DNA of 45,092 nucleotides from contig NZ_KB899168.1 in the NCBI RefSeq assembly GCF_000378065.1, forward strand, positions 1-45,092, given 5' to 3'. A program made the translations under genes and the position numbers. Each line of letters opens with the position of its first letter. Position 1 is the first letter of the stretch. Under the pieces are notes generated by a model. It searched no databases. It was not told the DNA's origin and was given only the letters and a program-made list of their open reading frames with translations. Positions 26,138 to 35,037 of this stretch are shown here, piece by piece. The stretch is from Porphyromonas gulae DSM 15663. GTDB lineage: Bacteria; Bacteroidota; Bacteroidia; Bacteroidales; Porphyromonadaceae.

Positions 26138-26911
26138 TCAACAAAGGATATAGGCAATTTCTTTGAAAGCATATGAGGACTTTCGGCCATCGGCACGCAC
26201 CAATAACAGCTCTCCCGAAGCCAATACATCGGCAATCATGGCATCGAAACGCCCTTCCTTGTCTTGGAAGGGGTGGTACCCTACCCTCCTGTAAAGACAC
26301 TGCATATAACGAGAGTGAAGCCGGTCGGCAGTATGCTCCTCAATGTGCCTGTAGAGCAAACGCATCTCCTGCATGAAAGAGCGGAATATCTCCATACGAT
26401 CTACCGGATGCCCCAGAATGATCCGAACCGATGTAGGATTGGGGAGATAGCTCGGATAGTCGCTTTCGTTGATATTGAGACCGACTCCCAAAATACTGTA
26501 GTCGAGGTTGCTGCCCGTCAGGCTATGTTCGATCAGTATGCCTGCTATTTTCCTGTCTCCATAGTATATATCGTTCGGCCATTTGATGCTGAGCATCTCG
26601 GCAGAGGGAAGTATGTCGGCGAGTGTATGGAGTGCGGAGAGCGCACACAGTCGGGAGAGATCGAATTGCTGCTGTGCATGGACCATGGTCGGCCTCAGCA
26701 GAACGGAAAAGGTCAGGTTCAAGCCCGGAGAAGCGAACCAGCTATTACCCTGCTGTCCTCGTCCCGCAGTCTGATTGTCTGTCATGACCACCGTCCACGC
26801 AGGCAGGTCGGGATCCTGCACCAAAAGATCGGACAGATAGGAGTTGGTGCTGGCCGTTTCGGGCAGATGGATCAGATACTCTTCAGACCAGCTGTTCTTC
26901 TTGGACTCCAT
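26138..26911 (-). CDS. birA: Biotin-[acetyl-CoA-carboxylase] ligase, without DNA-binding domain
   Basis: BirA makes biotinyl-AMP and transfers biotin to carboxyl-carrier proteins. I start at the ATG at 26911 (MESKKNSWSEEYLIHLPETASTNSYL), 257 residues; the frame stays open upstream into yjbR. The core motifs are there: ETASTN, GRGQQGNSW (the biotinyl-AMP loop), LSIKWPNDIYYGDRKIAGILIE and GVGLNIN. The N-terminal helix-turn-helix of E. coli BirA is absent, so it is a plain ligase and not a repressor. The proposed start lies 29 nt inside yjbR, which suggests coupled translation. Confidence 0.93.
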   Translation of the reverse strand: MESKKNSWSEEYLIHLPETASTNSYLSDLLVQDPDLPAWTVVMTDNQTAGRGQQGNSWFASPGLNLTFSVLLRPTMVHAQQQFDLSRLCALSALHTLADILPSAEMLSIKWPNDIYYGDRKIAGILIEHSLTGSNLDYSILGVGLNINESDYPSYLPNPTSVRIILGHPVDRMEIFRSFMQEMRLLYRHIEEHTADRLHSRYMQCLYRRVGYHPFQDKEGRFDAMIADVLASGELLLVRADGRKSSYAFKEIAYILC

Positions 26912-27263
26912 CGAAAGGCGGTTGTGTGCGGATGTATTTGGGCAGTTTGGATACGACCAGAGCATACGAATGCCGGATGAGCCGTGCAATCAGATCGGCA
27001 GGGACATCCGAATCCAAAGCTACGCTGTTCCAATGCCGTTTGTTCATATGGAAAGCCCCCATGATACCCTCATAGTGCATCCTCAAATGTTCGGACTTAT
27101 CGGGATCGCATTTGAGCGCGATGATTTTCTTTTCGGAATCAAGGGGTAACAGAGCGAACATTTTGCCGGCTACTTTCATAACCAACGTAACATCATCGAA
27201 CGGGAAACTCTCCTCCACCTGCGGCAGCGACAAGCATAGCTCTCGAGCTTGCTCTATGTCCAT
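26883..27263 (-). CDS. MmcQ/YjbR family protein
   Basis: The 126-residue protein matches the YjbR/MmcQ fold (CyaY-like): MDIEQARELCLSLPQVEESFPFDD, VMKVAGKMFALLP, IALKCDPDKSEHLR, GAFHMNKRHWNSVALD and IRHSYALVVSKLPK. The family is often labelled DNA-binding from structure, but the role is not established. It is the first gene of a minus-strand set, its end overlaps the start of birA by 29 nt, and it is divergent from rdgB with 70 nt between the starts. No signal peptide is present, so it is cytoplasmic. Confidence 0.88.
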   Translation of the reverse strand: MDIEQARELCLSLPQVEESFPFDDVTLVMKVAGKMFALLPLDSEKKIIALKCDPDKSEHLRMHYEGIMGAFHMNKRHWNSVALDSDVPADLIARLIRHSYALVVSKLPKYIRTQPPFDGVQEEQLV

Positions 27264-27272
27264 ATATTATTT

Positions 27273-27280
27273 TATTTTTG
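27273..27280 (+). promoter_or_regulatory. Candidate -7 box for rdgB-porZ
   Basis: TATTTTTG fits TAnnTTTG and ends 53 nt before the rdgB ATG at 27334. Because porZ overlaps the end of rdgB, this may also be the main promoter for porZ. Confidence 0.5.
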
Positions 27281-27333
27281 CTACGTTATGAATTTCGCTC
27301 CACTTTTGCTTGGGGCACGGTCTAACAAAAATA

Positions 27334-27918
27334 ATGGAAAAACTCATTTTTGCCACAAACAATCCACATAAGCTCAACGAGATTCGTCATATTCTTGAGG
27401 GAAAGGTGGAGATTGTCGGATTGGATGAAATAGGTTGTCGGGAGGATATTCCCGAAACGGCCGACACACTACAGGGAAATGCTTTGCTCAAAGCAGAATT
27501 TGTTCACAAACGATATGGTTTACCTTGCTTTGCCGACGACACGGGCTTGGAAGTAGAAGCTATCGACGGAGCACCCGGCGTCCACTCTGCACGGTACGCA
27601 GGAGAACCGACCAATGCCGATGCCAATGTAAGGAAACTACTCGAAGCATTGAGCAGTGTACCACATCCCAGAAAAGCATGCTTCCGTACGGTGATCGCCC
27701 TGATCGATGATCATGGAAAACACTTTTTCGAAGGTAAGATCGAAGGCACCATAGCATCCGAACGCCGAGGATCGGGTGGCTTCGGCTATGACCCCATTTT
27801 CATCCCGGAGGGACACACGCTCAGCTTTGCAGAAATGGGAGAAGAAACCAAAAATCAAATCAGCCATCGTGCTTTGGCAGTGGCACAGCTCCGCGACTTT
27901 TTATTATGTGCAAAATAA
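27334..27918 (+). CDS. rdgB: dITP/XTP pyrophosphatase (RdgB/HAM1 family)
   Basis: RdgB/HAM1 enzymes hydrolyse non-canonical purine nucleoside triphosphates and so keep them out of DNA and RNA. The start at 27334 gives 194 residues ([17 protein letters not shown]); the in-frame TTG at 27310 adds an unlikely N-terminus. Signatures are complete: [35 protein letters not shown] and [13 protein letters not shown], with [10 protein letters not shown] at the end. The last 13 nt overlap the start of porZ, so a housekeeping gene and a T9SS gene are translationally linked. Confidence 0.95.
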   Translation: MEKLIFATNNPHKLNEIRHILEGKVEIVGLDEIGCREDIPETADTLQGNALLKAEFVHKRYGLPCFADDTGLEVEAIDGAPGVHSARYAGEPTNADANVRKLLEALSSVPHPRKACFRTVIALIDDHGKHFFEGKIEGTIASERRGSGGFGYDPIFIPEGHTLSFAEMGEETKNQISHRALAVAQLRDFLLCAK

Positions 27919-30236
27919 GGTTCAACCTCTTACAGGCCCTTGTCGCCTGCTTATTGTTCTCCTCTTTTTCTCTCCAAGCCCAAGAGGAAGGCATTTGGAA
28001 TACCCTCTTGGCTATCCACAAGACAGAAAAAGCCGTAGAAACACCCAAGAAAGTCTTTGCCGTAGCCAACGGAGTACTTTACTCGGTGGGCAAAGAAGCA
28101 CCCCATGAGGTAAAGATCTTCGACCGTATCAGCGGACTCAGCGATACATCGGTGAGCAGCATAGCCTACTCCGAGCAGCTGAGATCCTTGGTCATATACT
28201 ATGCATCGGGCAATATCGACATCATGGACGAAGCAGGCCGTGTGACCAACGTACCTGCACTGAAAGACAATATCGATCTGATAGACAAAACGCTCAATCG
28301 CCTTTTGATCGTAGGCAACAGGGCTTATTTGGCAGGAGGATTCGGCCTCTCCGTTCTGGATGTCGCCGAGGCCCGCATACCGGCTACCTACGCCAAGGGG
28401 ACGAAGGTGACCGATGTGGCTAAGCTGGACAATGATCGCTTGCTGATGCTAAAAGAAGGGCAGCTCTTCATCGGAAAGGAGACCGATAACCTGCAAGATC
28501 CGGCCGCATGGATAGCCCTGTCTTTGGATTTGCCGATGGCTTCGGTCACCGGTTTGGGTATTGTCGGGGAAGACATCTGTTTCCTGTTTGCCGATGGCCG
28601 AGTATATGTCGCTGCAAACCAGTCGTTAGAGCCGGAGCTATTGCTCTCCTCCTCTGCCAACTCGCGACTGCATGTGACGGATCGCGGTCTGTTCGTCTCT
28701 GCTGAAAATCGGATTTATTTCATAGAAAAAGGTCGTAAAACGACACAATTTCCTATAGCCAACGTCCTGAGTGTCGGTGCCATGGGCGAAAGCAATACGG
28801 CATACATAGCATTGGGAGAAGAAGGCTTGGCTTCACTTCTTCTCACAGAAGGAAGCACAGCCGAAGCTATGCCTGTAACATTCGACGGACCGGGGGACAA
28901 TGACTTCTACGAGATGCGGTTTCGTCATGGACGCCTGTACGCGGCTAGCGGACTATGGGGGACGAACCTGATGGGACATGCCGGTATGGTGAAGTTATAC
29001 GACGGCAACCGATGGACCAACTTCGACAAGGAGACCGTACAGGAGCAGTTAGGCGGCGGATTCAATTTCAATGATGCCGTCGATATAGCTGTTTCCAGCG
29101 GAGATCCCAATCACTTTTTTGTCGGTACATGGGGAAACGGTCTGTTCGAATTCAAGGATAGTAAAGTGATAGCTCGCTATTCGGGAAACGAAACCGCTAT
29201 CGCAGAATGTAATCCCGGAGATGCCCGTGTGAAAGCGATTGCCTTCGACAACAAGGGCAACCTCTGGGGGACACTCGGTGCCGTAGGCAAGAACATCTTC
29301 ATGTACGATCCGCAGAGTAGCACGTGGCATTCTTTCAGCTATCCGGATGTAGCCAATTTGGCCTCATTCGGCAATATGATTATCCTTCCCAACGGAGACA
29401 AATGGGTAAACATCCTCCACCGCAGTGGCGGATCCACGCGCAAAGGTGTCCTCATCTTCAACGATCGGGGTACGCCGGAAACGACTTCGGACGACAGCCA
29501 TCTTTACGTCGAGCAGTTTGTCAATCGCCTCGGGGCTGCCATAGGACATAAGACCATCTATGCAATGGCCGTCGATCATAACGGCTCTGTCTGGATGGGA
29601 TCGGATATAGGTATTTTCGGCGTCTACAATGCAGCCGGAGCCTTATCTTCGAATTCTACCCCTATCGCTGTTCGACCGGTCGGAGGAGAAGAACCCAATT
29701 TGTACTATGTCCTGGACAAGGTGACGGTGACGGACATCGTCGTGGACAAACTCAATCACAAATGGGTCGCCACCCAAGGGACAGGACTCTATCTCCTTTC
29801 GGAAGATTGTAGTAAGATCCTCGCGCAATATACCGTAGAAAACAGTCCTTTGCTTTCTAACAATATCCTCTCTATCGCCCTGAATGACGATAACGGACTG
29901 CTGTACATCGGTACGGCGGACGGACTGATGACGTTCCAAACCGGAACAGGAAGCGGATCAGCTTCCGAACTGGACGGCGTCTATGTATACCCCAATCCGC
30001 TAAGACCGGAATATCCCGATGGCGTCACCATTGCCGGACTGCAAGCCGGCTGTAGTGTCAAAATCACCGATACCACCGGCAGACTGCTATACCAGACTGA
30101 GAGTGTAACTACCGAAGTCAAATGGAATGCTCGAGGTGCTGATGGCAACAGAGTGGCTTCGGGCATATATGCCGTTGCAGTATACGATCCGGCATCGAAG
30201 AAGTCCAAGCTGATCCGCTTTGCCGTGATTAGCTAA
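27906..30236 (+). CDS. porZ: T9SS attachment-complex protein PorZ
   Basis: PorZ is an essential part of the type IX secretion attachment complex with PorU, PorV and PorQ, where sortase PorU removes the cargo C-terminal domain and A-LPS is attached. The length, 776 residues, matches what I recall for P. gingivalis PorZ. A signal peptide (about 1-25, SFSLQA|Q) is followed by repeated beta-propeller blades of two-component-regulator type (for example [52 protein letters not shown]). The end is a T9SS-like C-terminal domain ([16 protein letters not shown]...GIYAVAVYD...LIRFAVIS). It starts inside the last codons of rdgB and is followed after 51 nt by a C1B peptidase gene. It would serve cargo such as the S8 and C10 proteases of this window. 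Confidence 0.88.
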   Translation: MCKIRFNLLQALVACLLFSSFSLQAQEEGIWNTLLAIHKTEKAVETPKKVFAVANGVLYSVGKEAPHEVKIFDRISGLSDTSVSSIAYSEQLRSLVIYYASGNIDIMDEAGRVTNVPALKDNIDLIDKTLNRLLIVGNRAYLAGGFGLSVLDVAEARIPATYAKGTKVTDVAKLDNDRLLMLKEGQLFIGKETDNLQDPAAWIALSLDLPMASVTGLGIVGEDICFLFADGRVYVAANQSLEPELLLSSSANSRLHVTDRGLFVSAENRIYFIEKGRKTTQFPIANVLSVGAMGESNTAYIALGEEGLASLLLTEGSTAEAMPVTFDGPGDNDFYEMRFRHGRLYAASGLWGTNLMGHAGMVKLYDGNRWTNFDKETVQEQLGGGFNFNDAVDIAVSSGDPNHFFVGTWGNGLFEFKDSKVIARYSGNETAIAECNPGDARVKAIAFDNKGNLWGTLGAVGKNIFMYDPQSSTWHSFSYPDVANLASFGNMIILPNGDKWVNILHRSGGSTRKGVLIFNDRGTPETTSDDSHLYVEQFVNRLGAAIGHKTIYAMAVDHNGSVWMGSDIGIFGVYNAAGALSSNSTPIAVRPVGGEEPNLYYVLDKVTVTDIVVDKLNHKWVATQGTGLYLLSEDCSKILAQYTVENSPLLSNNILSIALNDDNGLLYIGTADGLMTFQTGTGSGSASELDGVYVYPNPLRPEYPDGVTIAGLQAGCSVKITDTTGRLLYQTESVTTEVKWNARGADGNRVASGIYAVAVYDPASKKSKLIRFAVIS

Positions 30237-30287
30237 CACACAGCCTTTTTCACTCGCAAACAACATTTTAATCCAAACTAATAGGTA

Positions 30288-31688
30288 ATGAACAAAAAGA
30301 TTTTTGTTGCATCGCTTGCGTTTGCTGCTTCCGTAGCAGGATCGATGCAGGCTCAGAATGCAAAAGGAGCTCTCACGCCCAAAGTGCTCGAAGAGATCCG
30401 CTCATCTTATGCCGGCACACCGGCCGATAGAGCTTTGCGCAATGCGGTCATCGCTAACGGTATGACCTTTACAAACAGTGCCAAGACGGATTTTCCCGAT
30501 GCTCAGTTTAGCCATCGCGTCCAAAGCAAAGGCATATCCGATCAGCAGCAAAGCGGCCGTTGCTGGCTCTTCACCGGCATGAACGTACTGCGTGCAAGGA
30601 TGATAACGGACAACAATATGGGTTCTTTCTTCTTCTCCCACAACTATTCGTTCTTTTGGGATCAATTGGAGAAATCCAACCTCTTCTTGCAAGGAATCAT
30701 CGACACCAGAAACAAACCGATGGACGACAAAATGGTGGAATGGCTCTTCAAAAATCCGATCGGCGACGGCGGACAATACACCGGCGTATCGGAGAATCTG
30801 ATGAAGTACGGCCTCGTACCTGCCGAAGTGATGCCTGAGACTCGCAATAGCAACAACACTACAGCCCTCAACCGCATCCTCACCAAAGTACTGCGCCAAG
30901 GCGGTATTCGCTTGCGTCAGGCAGCCGAAAAGGGAGCCAACGAAGCCAAGCTGGAAACACAGAAGAAAGACATCCTCAAGCGTGTCTATCGCCTGCTCGT
31001 CATGAACCTCGGAGAGCCTCCTACGGAATTTACCTGGAGCATGCGCGATGCATCCGGCAAGGTGATCTCTACACAGAAATATACACCGCAGAGCTTCTTC
31101 AAACAGTTTGTGCACGAAGATATGCGCGAGGATTACGTCATGATCATGAACGATCCCAGTCGTCCTTTCTACAAACTCTTTGAGATCGACTATGACCGCC
31201 ACAACTACGACGGCAAGAACTGGACATACGTGAATGTACCGATGGAAGACCTCAAGCAGATGGCTATCGCATCCATCAAGGACAGCACCATGATGTACTA
31301 CTCCTGCGATGTTGGCAAGGAGCTGGATCGTACTCGCGGCATATTGGCTATGGACAATAACGACTATGCCTCACTGCTCGGCGAAGAGTTCACGCTCAAC
31401 AAGAAGGAACGCATACAGACATTCGATAGCGGTTCTACGCATGCCATGACACTTATGGCTGTGGATCTGGATGCAAACGGTAAGCCCACCAAGTGGATGG
31501 TAGAGAACAGTTGGGGAGTCAACAACGGTGCACAGGGTCACCTGATCATCACCGACGAATGGTTCGATGCTTATACATTCCGTTTGGTTGTAAACAAGAG
31601 GTACGTACCGGCCAAGGTGCTCGACATCCTGAAGACCACGCCCATACGCCTACCCGCATGGGATCCCATGTTTGCCCCCGAGCAATAA
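30288..31688 (+). CDS. pepC: Exported C1B cysteine peptidase (aminopeptidase C / bleomycin hydrolase family)
   Basis: The 466-residue protein carries the papain-type catalytic set in C1B context: Cys92 in QQQSGRCWLFTGMN, His385 in STHAMTLMAVD and Asn407 in VENSWGVNN. Family members are hexameric aminopeptidases, usually cytoplasmic. Here an N-terminal signal peptide (MNKKIFVASLAFAASVAGSMQAQ) points to export, common in Bacteroidota homologues. There is no T9SS C-terminal domain, so it is probably periplasmic and trims peptides taken in after extracellular proteolysis, which would fit an asaccharolytic lifestyle (inference). It lies 51 nt after porZ and ends at a strong terminator. Confidence 0.88.
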   Translation: MNKKIFVASLAFAASVAGSMQAQNAKGALTPKVLEEIRSSYAGTPADRALRNAVIANGMTFTNSAKTDFPDAQFSHRVQSKGISDQQQSGRCWLFTGMNVLRARMITDNNMGSFFFSHNYSFFWDQLEKSNLFLQGIIDTRNKPMDDKMVEWLFKNPIGDGGQYTGVSENLMKYGLVPAEVMPETRNSNNTTALNRILTKVLRQGGIRLRQAAEKGANEAKLETQKKDILKRVYRLLVMNLGEPPTEFTWSMRDASGKVISTQKYTPQSFFKQFVHEDMREDYVMIMNDPSRPFYKLFEIDYDRHNYDGKNWTYVNVPMEDLKQMAIASIKDSTMMYYSCDVGKELDRTRGILAMDNNDYASLLGEEFTLNKKERIQTFDSGSTHAMTLMAVDLDANGKPTKWMVENSWGVNNGAQGHLIITDEWFDAYTFRLVVNKRYVPAKVLDILKTTPIRLPAWDPMFAPEQ

Positions 31689-31731
31689 GCTCTCCCCCTA
31701 CAAAAGCATTCTTGTCCTTAGGACAATTAAA

Positions 31732-31775
31732 ACAAATCCCTCAGCAGGTCGGCCTTGCTGAGGGATTTGTTTATC
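31732..31775 (+). terminator. Terminator after pepC
   Basis: ACAAATCCCTCAGCA (31732-31746) pairs perfectly with 31756-31770, a 15-bp stem with a 9-nt loop, followed by TTA. The T run is largely within the stem. Confidence 0.75.
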
Positions 31776-31934
31776 CACTAATATCGCTTAACTTATGCTT
31801 GCAACGACCCACTACACGTGGATCTTCTACCTTAGAAAAATAACCTTGTACATCCATAACCCGAAGATAACTCTATTTTGATGCGATTGCCCTGATTTTT
31901 TCTCTCAAAGCGAATCGGGGATAAAAAAACTTTG

Positions 31935-31942
31935 TATTTTTG
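31935..31942 (+). promoter_or_regulatory. Candidate -7 box for tonB
   Basis: TATTTTTG matches TAnnTTTG and ends 36 nt before the tonB ATG at 31979, after an A-rich stretch. It supports the ATG over the in-frame TTG at 31940, which overlaps the box. Confidence 0.55.
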
Positions 31943-31978
31943 CCCCAAAGCAAGAAATCAAAAACAATACTATCGAAT

Positions 31979-32671
31979 ATGGAAATCAAAAAATCGCCTA
32001 AGGCCGACTTGGAAAAAGGAAAAGGCTTAAACTTCCTTTTGGGCCTTGTCGTAGCACTCGCGATCGTGTATGTTGCTTTGGAATATCGTACCTACGATAA
32101 GATAGAGACTTATACACGTGATAAAGTGGATATTGCAGACATGGAGGAAACCATCCTGCTGGAAGAAAATGAACCGGAGCCCGAACAACCGGAACCGGAA
32201 CAGCCACAACAACAGGAAGTGCAGCTGCCTGAAGAATTCAAAGTAGTGGACAATACACAGAAAGTAGAGAAAATTGCTTTGGTTTCTGTCGATGAAAGCA
32301 AGCCTTTGCCTCCGCCTACGCAAGTTGCCCCTGTAAAGGTTGAAGAAGAAGAAGACAAAATCCACGAAGTGGTAGAAAGTCCGGCAGAGTTTCCGGGTGG
32401 TAGTTCAGCTCTTTATAAATGGCTTGGCAAGAATTTGGTCTATCCCGAGCAGGCTGCCGAAATGGGCGTCCAAGGTAAGGTGATCGTTCGTTTCGTAGTC
32501 GAAAAGGATGGTTCTATTAGTCAGGCTACTGTCGTTAAGGGCATCGACCCCGCACTTGACAAGGAAGCCCTTCGCGTGATACAGGCTATGCCCAAGTGGA
32601 AGCCCGGTATGCAGCAGGGGCGAGCAGTCCGTATGCGCTGTACCCAGCCCGTCCAATTCAAGCTGCAATAA
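31979..32671 (+). CDS. tonB: TonB energy-transducing protein
   Basis: TonB links the proton-motive force harvested by ExbB/ExbD to outer-membrane receptors. The 230-residue protein (start ATG 31979) has an N-terminal membrane anchor (LNFLLGLVVALAIVYVALEY, about 17-36) and an acidic/proline linker (EPEPEQPEPEQPQQQ). The C-terminal TonB domain is FPGGSSALYKWLGKNLVYPEQAAEMGVQGKVIVRFVVEKDGSI...ALDKEALRVIQAMPKWKPGMQQGRAVRMRCTQPVQFKL, the form usual in Bacteroidota. The linker is Glu-Pro rather than Lys-Pro rich. The gene has its own promoter and terminator, and the exb genes lie 2.4 kb downstream. Confidence 0.93.
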   Translation: MEIKKSPKADLEKGKGLNFLLGLVVALAIVYVALEYRTYDKIETYTRDKVDIADMEETILLEENEPEPEQPEPEQPQQQEVQLPEEFKVVDNTQKVEKIALVSVDESKPLPPPTQVAPVKVEEEEDKIHEVVESPAEFPGGSSALYKWLGKNLVYPEQAAEMGVQGKVIVRFVVEKDGSISQATVVKGIDPALDKEALRVIQAMPKWKPGMQQGRAVRMRCTQPVQFKLQ

Positions 32672-32766
32672 GCACGCTCCGATCTTTCTGTGCTCAAGCG
32701 AAGAAGACGTAAAAGTGGGCTTTTATCCTTGTAGCCAAATCATTTCTTAGAGAATACAAAAGGCTC

Positions 32767-32801
32767 CCTGTCCTTGCTCTTAGGACAGGAAGTTTTTTTT
32801 T
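32767..32801 (+). terminator. Terminator of tonB
   Basis: CCTGTCCT (32767-32774) pairs with AGGACAGG (32782-32789) around a 7-nt loop, followed by AAG and a run of nine T. The T run passes directly into the next gene's -7 box. Confidence 0.8.
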
Positions 32802-32808
32802 ATTTTTG
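32801..32808 (+). promoter_or_regulatory. Candidate -7 box for the prenyl synthase gene
   Basis: TATTTTTG fits TAnnTTTG, ends 34 nt before the ATG at 32843, and is fused to the T tract of the tonB terminator. It supports the ATG at 32843, since the upstream in-frame TTG at 32774 lies inside the terminator stem. Confidence 0.55.
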
Positions 32809-32842
32809 TTCTCCCATAATCATCCTACTAATTTACAGCACT

Positions 32843-33820
32843 ATGCATACTTTCGAAGACCTGAGAGAAATAATCGAACAGGAGATAGCGTCACAACCCT
32901 ATGATCAGAGAAAACCCGATGGCCTCTTCCAACCTATATCCTATATTTTGAGGCTCGGAGGCAAGCGAGTCCGCCCTACCCTCGCATGTATCGCCTGCGA
33001 GATGTTCGGTGGTGATTATAAGCCTGCCCTCGAAGTGGCCATGGCTATTGAAACTTACCATAACTTCACCTTACTGCATGACGATCTCATGGACAAATCT
33101 TCCATGAGAAGAGGCAAAGAAACCGTTCATCATCGGTGGGGGGATAATACAGCTATTCTCTCCGGCGATGCCATGACCATTGCCGCCTACGAGCATTTGG
33201 CCAAAGTAGATAGTCGGCTACTGCCTGTCCTTTTGCCCTTGTTCAATCGTATGGCTATGGAGATTTGCCAAGGACAACAGTACGATATGGACTTCGAACG
33301 GCGGGACTTTGTAGCCGAGGACGAGTACCTGGAGATGATTCGTTTGAAGACGGCAGTTCTCTTGGCTACAGCTCTCAAGATGGGGGCTATAGCAGGAGGA
33401 GCAGATATCGAGAAAGCAGATATTCTCTATCGCTATGGCATACATATCGGCTTGTCTTTCCAATTGGAGGACGACCTCCTCGATGTGTATGGCGATCCCA
33501 TTATCCTCGGCAAGAAAATCGGCGATGATATAGCTTGTAATAAAAAGACGATGCTTCTGATCAAAACCCTTGAGATGGCTCAGGGAGAGGAGCTGAATCT
33601 CCTCAGAGAATCTCTTTTGATGCCGGATGCGCAACGAGAAGAAAAGATCCGGGCCGTGACAGGTATTTATAATCGTTTGGGGATTCGCCCGATCGTGGAA
33701 GACCTGATTGATTATCACAACTGTTTGGCCGAAAAAGCTCTTGACGAACTGGGTCTTGATGAGAGCACAACCAAGCCATTGAGAGAACTGATCGGTACCC
33801 TCCGTAACAGAAAATCATAA
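32843..33820 (+). CDS. Trans-isoprenyl diphosphate synthase, probably short-chain
   Basis: This all-helical enzyme condenses isopentenyl diphosphate with allylic diphosphates. With the ATG at 32843 it has 325 residues. GGKRVRP, the first Asp-rich motif DDLMD (80-84), MRRGKETVHHRWGD, CQGQ and the second motif DDLLD (210-214) are all present. A phenylalanine lies five residues before the first motif (NFTLLHDD), the position where an aromatic side chain limits product length in many farnesyl or geranylgeranyl synthases. I therefore favour a C15/C20 product over a quinone-tail product, but this is inference. tatD follows after 69 nt without a terminator, so the two may be co-transcribed. Confidence 0.88.
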   Translation: MHTFEDLREIIEQEIASQPYDQRKPDGLFQPISYILRLGGKRVRPTLACIACEMFGGDYKPALEVAMAIETYHNFTLLHDDLMDKSSMRRGKETVHHRWGDNTAILSGDAMTIAAYEHLAKVDSRLLPVLLPLFNRMAMEICQGQQYDMDFERRDFVAEDEYLEMIRLKTAVLLATALKMGAIAGGADIEKADILYRYGIHIGLSFQLEDDLLDVYGDPIILGKKIGDDIACNKKTMLLIKTLEMAQGEELNLLRESLLMPDAQREEKIRAVTGIYNRLGIRPIVEDLIDYHNCLAEKALDELGLDESTTKPLRELIGTLRNRKS

Positions 33821-33889
33821 GAAATAGCCCCCTTTGTAACAATACATCGGAGTATGTAAAGAAGATTGCTTCTTATTCGCTCTCGCTCT

Positions 33890-34693
33890 ATGATGCTCAT
33901 CGATACCCATACGCATGTCTATGAACCCCAGTTCGACGATGATGTCGAGCAAGTAATTCTTGCTGCCAAGGAAGCCGGTCTCATTCATCTCATCATGCCG
34001 AATATCGATGTAGAAAGTATCGCGCGTATGCAGGGAGTCCTCTCTCGGCATCCAGGTTATGTATCCGAGGCCATGGGCCTACATCCAACTTCGGTGCGAG
34101 ATGATTTTCGGGAACAACTCACCCTCATTCGGCGCGAACTGCATACCCGTTCATTTGTAGCTATAGGAGAAATCGGTATCGATTTGTATTGGGATAAGAC
34201 ATTCGAAGCGGAGCAGGTCGAGGCCTTTCTTGCTCAGATGGAGTGGAGTATGGCTTATGACTTGCCTATTATTATACATTCTCGCGAGGCATGGGATGTG
34301 GTATTTGCCTGTTTGGACAGATTTCCATCCGATAAGATCCGAGGTGTTTTTCATAGTTTTTCGGGTGATGAAGTCGATCTTCGACGAGCATTGTCATATC
34401 CTCATTTCTATATAGGTATCAATGGCACTGTAACATTCAAAAAAAATACACTCCCGGTCTTATTGCCTCAGATACCTCTCGATCGGCTTCTGCTCGAAAC
34501 GGATTCGCCTTACTTGGCACCCATCCCGAAAAGAGGTCGCCGCAATGAACCTGCTTATTTGGTGCATACAGCTACTTTCATTGCGCATATCCTCGGATTG
34601 GATCCGGATATTTTGGCTGAAAAAACGACCCGAAATGCATGTCGTTTTTTCGGGTTTCGGCTTGAAGAGGGAAAAGTTATTCGTCCGATTTAA
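33890..34693 (+). CDS. tatD: TatD-family metal-dependent hydrolase / DNase
   Basis: TatD proteins are TIM-barrel metal enzymes with 3'-5' exonuclease activity in E. coli. Two adjacent ATGs (33890, 33893) can start the protein; the first gives 268 residues, MMLIDTHTHVYEP. The metal ligands are visible: the HxH of DTHTH, Glu in AIGEIGIDLYW, His in IIHSREAWD, His in GVFHSFSG and Asp in LLETDSPYLAP. The 3' end contains a hairpin with a six-T run (34620-34650) within the coding sequence. It lies downstream of the prenyl synthase and upstream of tRNA-Ser. Confidence 0.92.
   Translation: MMLIDTHTHVYEPQFDDDVEQVILAAKEAGLIHLIMPNIDVESIARMQGVLSRHPGYVSEAMGLHPTSVRDDFREQLTLIRRELHTRSFVAIGEIGIDLYWDKTFEAEQVEAFLAQMEWSMAYDLPIIIHSREAWDVVFACLDRFPSDKIRGVFHSFSGDEVDLRRALSYPHFYIGINGTVTFKKNTLPVLLPQIPLDRLLLETDSPYLAPIPKRGRRNEPAYLVHTATFIAHILGLDPDILAEKTTRNACRFFGFRLEEGKVIRPI
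34620..34655 (+). promoter_or_regulatory. Hairpin with alternative pairing inside the 3' end of tatD
   Basis: AAAAAACGAC (34620-34629) pairs perfectly with GTCGTTTTTT (34641-34650). An overlapping alternative pairs ACCCGA (34628-34633) with TCGGGT (34650-34655). No separate terminator is visible between the stop codon (34693) and the tRNA, so this could act as an early terminator or mRNA 3'-end structure. It is a prediction from base pairing only. Confidence 0.35.
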
Positions 34694-34747
34694 GTGTTCC
34701 GACAGAAAAATGTGCTCGAAAATAGGGATGGAATGATGAAAAAAACA

Positions 34748-34755
34748 TAGTTTTG
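34748..34755 (+). promoter_or_regulatory. Candidate -7 box before tRNA-Ser
   Basis: TAGTTTTG fits TAnnTTTG, 130 nt before the tRNA. No TTTG is seen at the expected upstream distance, so support is weak. Confidence 0.3.
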
Positions 34756-34885
34756 CGGATGAATCCGATAACTACATTGTAGTGATCGATAATCCTCCCA
34801 CCCATAATTCGAGGTTATGAGGCTGATGCATAAGGCTATAGCCACGCCCAAGTTCATGGGGAGGGAGTTTTTGCTGGAATGACAA

Positions 34886-34973
34886 GGAGAGGTGCTCGAG
34901 TGGTTGAAGAGGCACGCCTGGAAAGTGTGTAAACGCCGAAAGCGTTTCGCGGGTTCGAATCCCGCTCTCTCCG
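34886..34973 (+). tRNA. tRNA-Ser (anticodon GGA)
   Basis: The acceptor stem GGAGAGG (34886-34892) pairs with TCTCTCC (34966-34972), and the discriminator is G, as usual for serine. The anticodon stem CACGC/GTGTG encloses loop CTGGAAA, giving anticodon GGA (reads UCC and UCU). The long variable arm (AAACGC-CGAA-AGCGTTT) is the class II hallmark. The T arm is GCGGG-TTCGAAT-CCCGC. The CCA end is not encoded (GCAC follows). The total is 88 nt. The exb operon begins 64 nt downstream. Confidence 0.96.
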
Positions 34974-35037
34974 CACAGAAGATCAATAAGTAACAAACAA
35001 TAAAAACGAAAAGTACTAATCTAAACAAAGACTCGCG

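Noticed and set aside
26912-26989. Longer birA beginning within yjbR
   Set aside because: The extra 26 residues lie in the yjbR coding sequence and do not resemble a ligase or helix-turn-helix domain.
32774-32842. N-terminal hydrophobic extension of the prenyl synthase
   Set aside because: It would translate the tonB terminator and the -7 box of the gene itself; the synthase family starts near the ATG at 32843.
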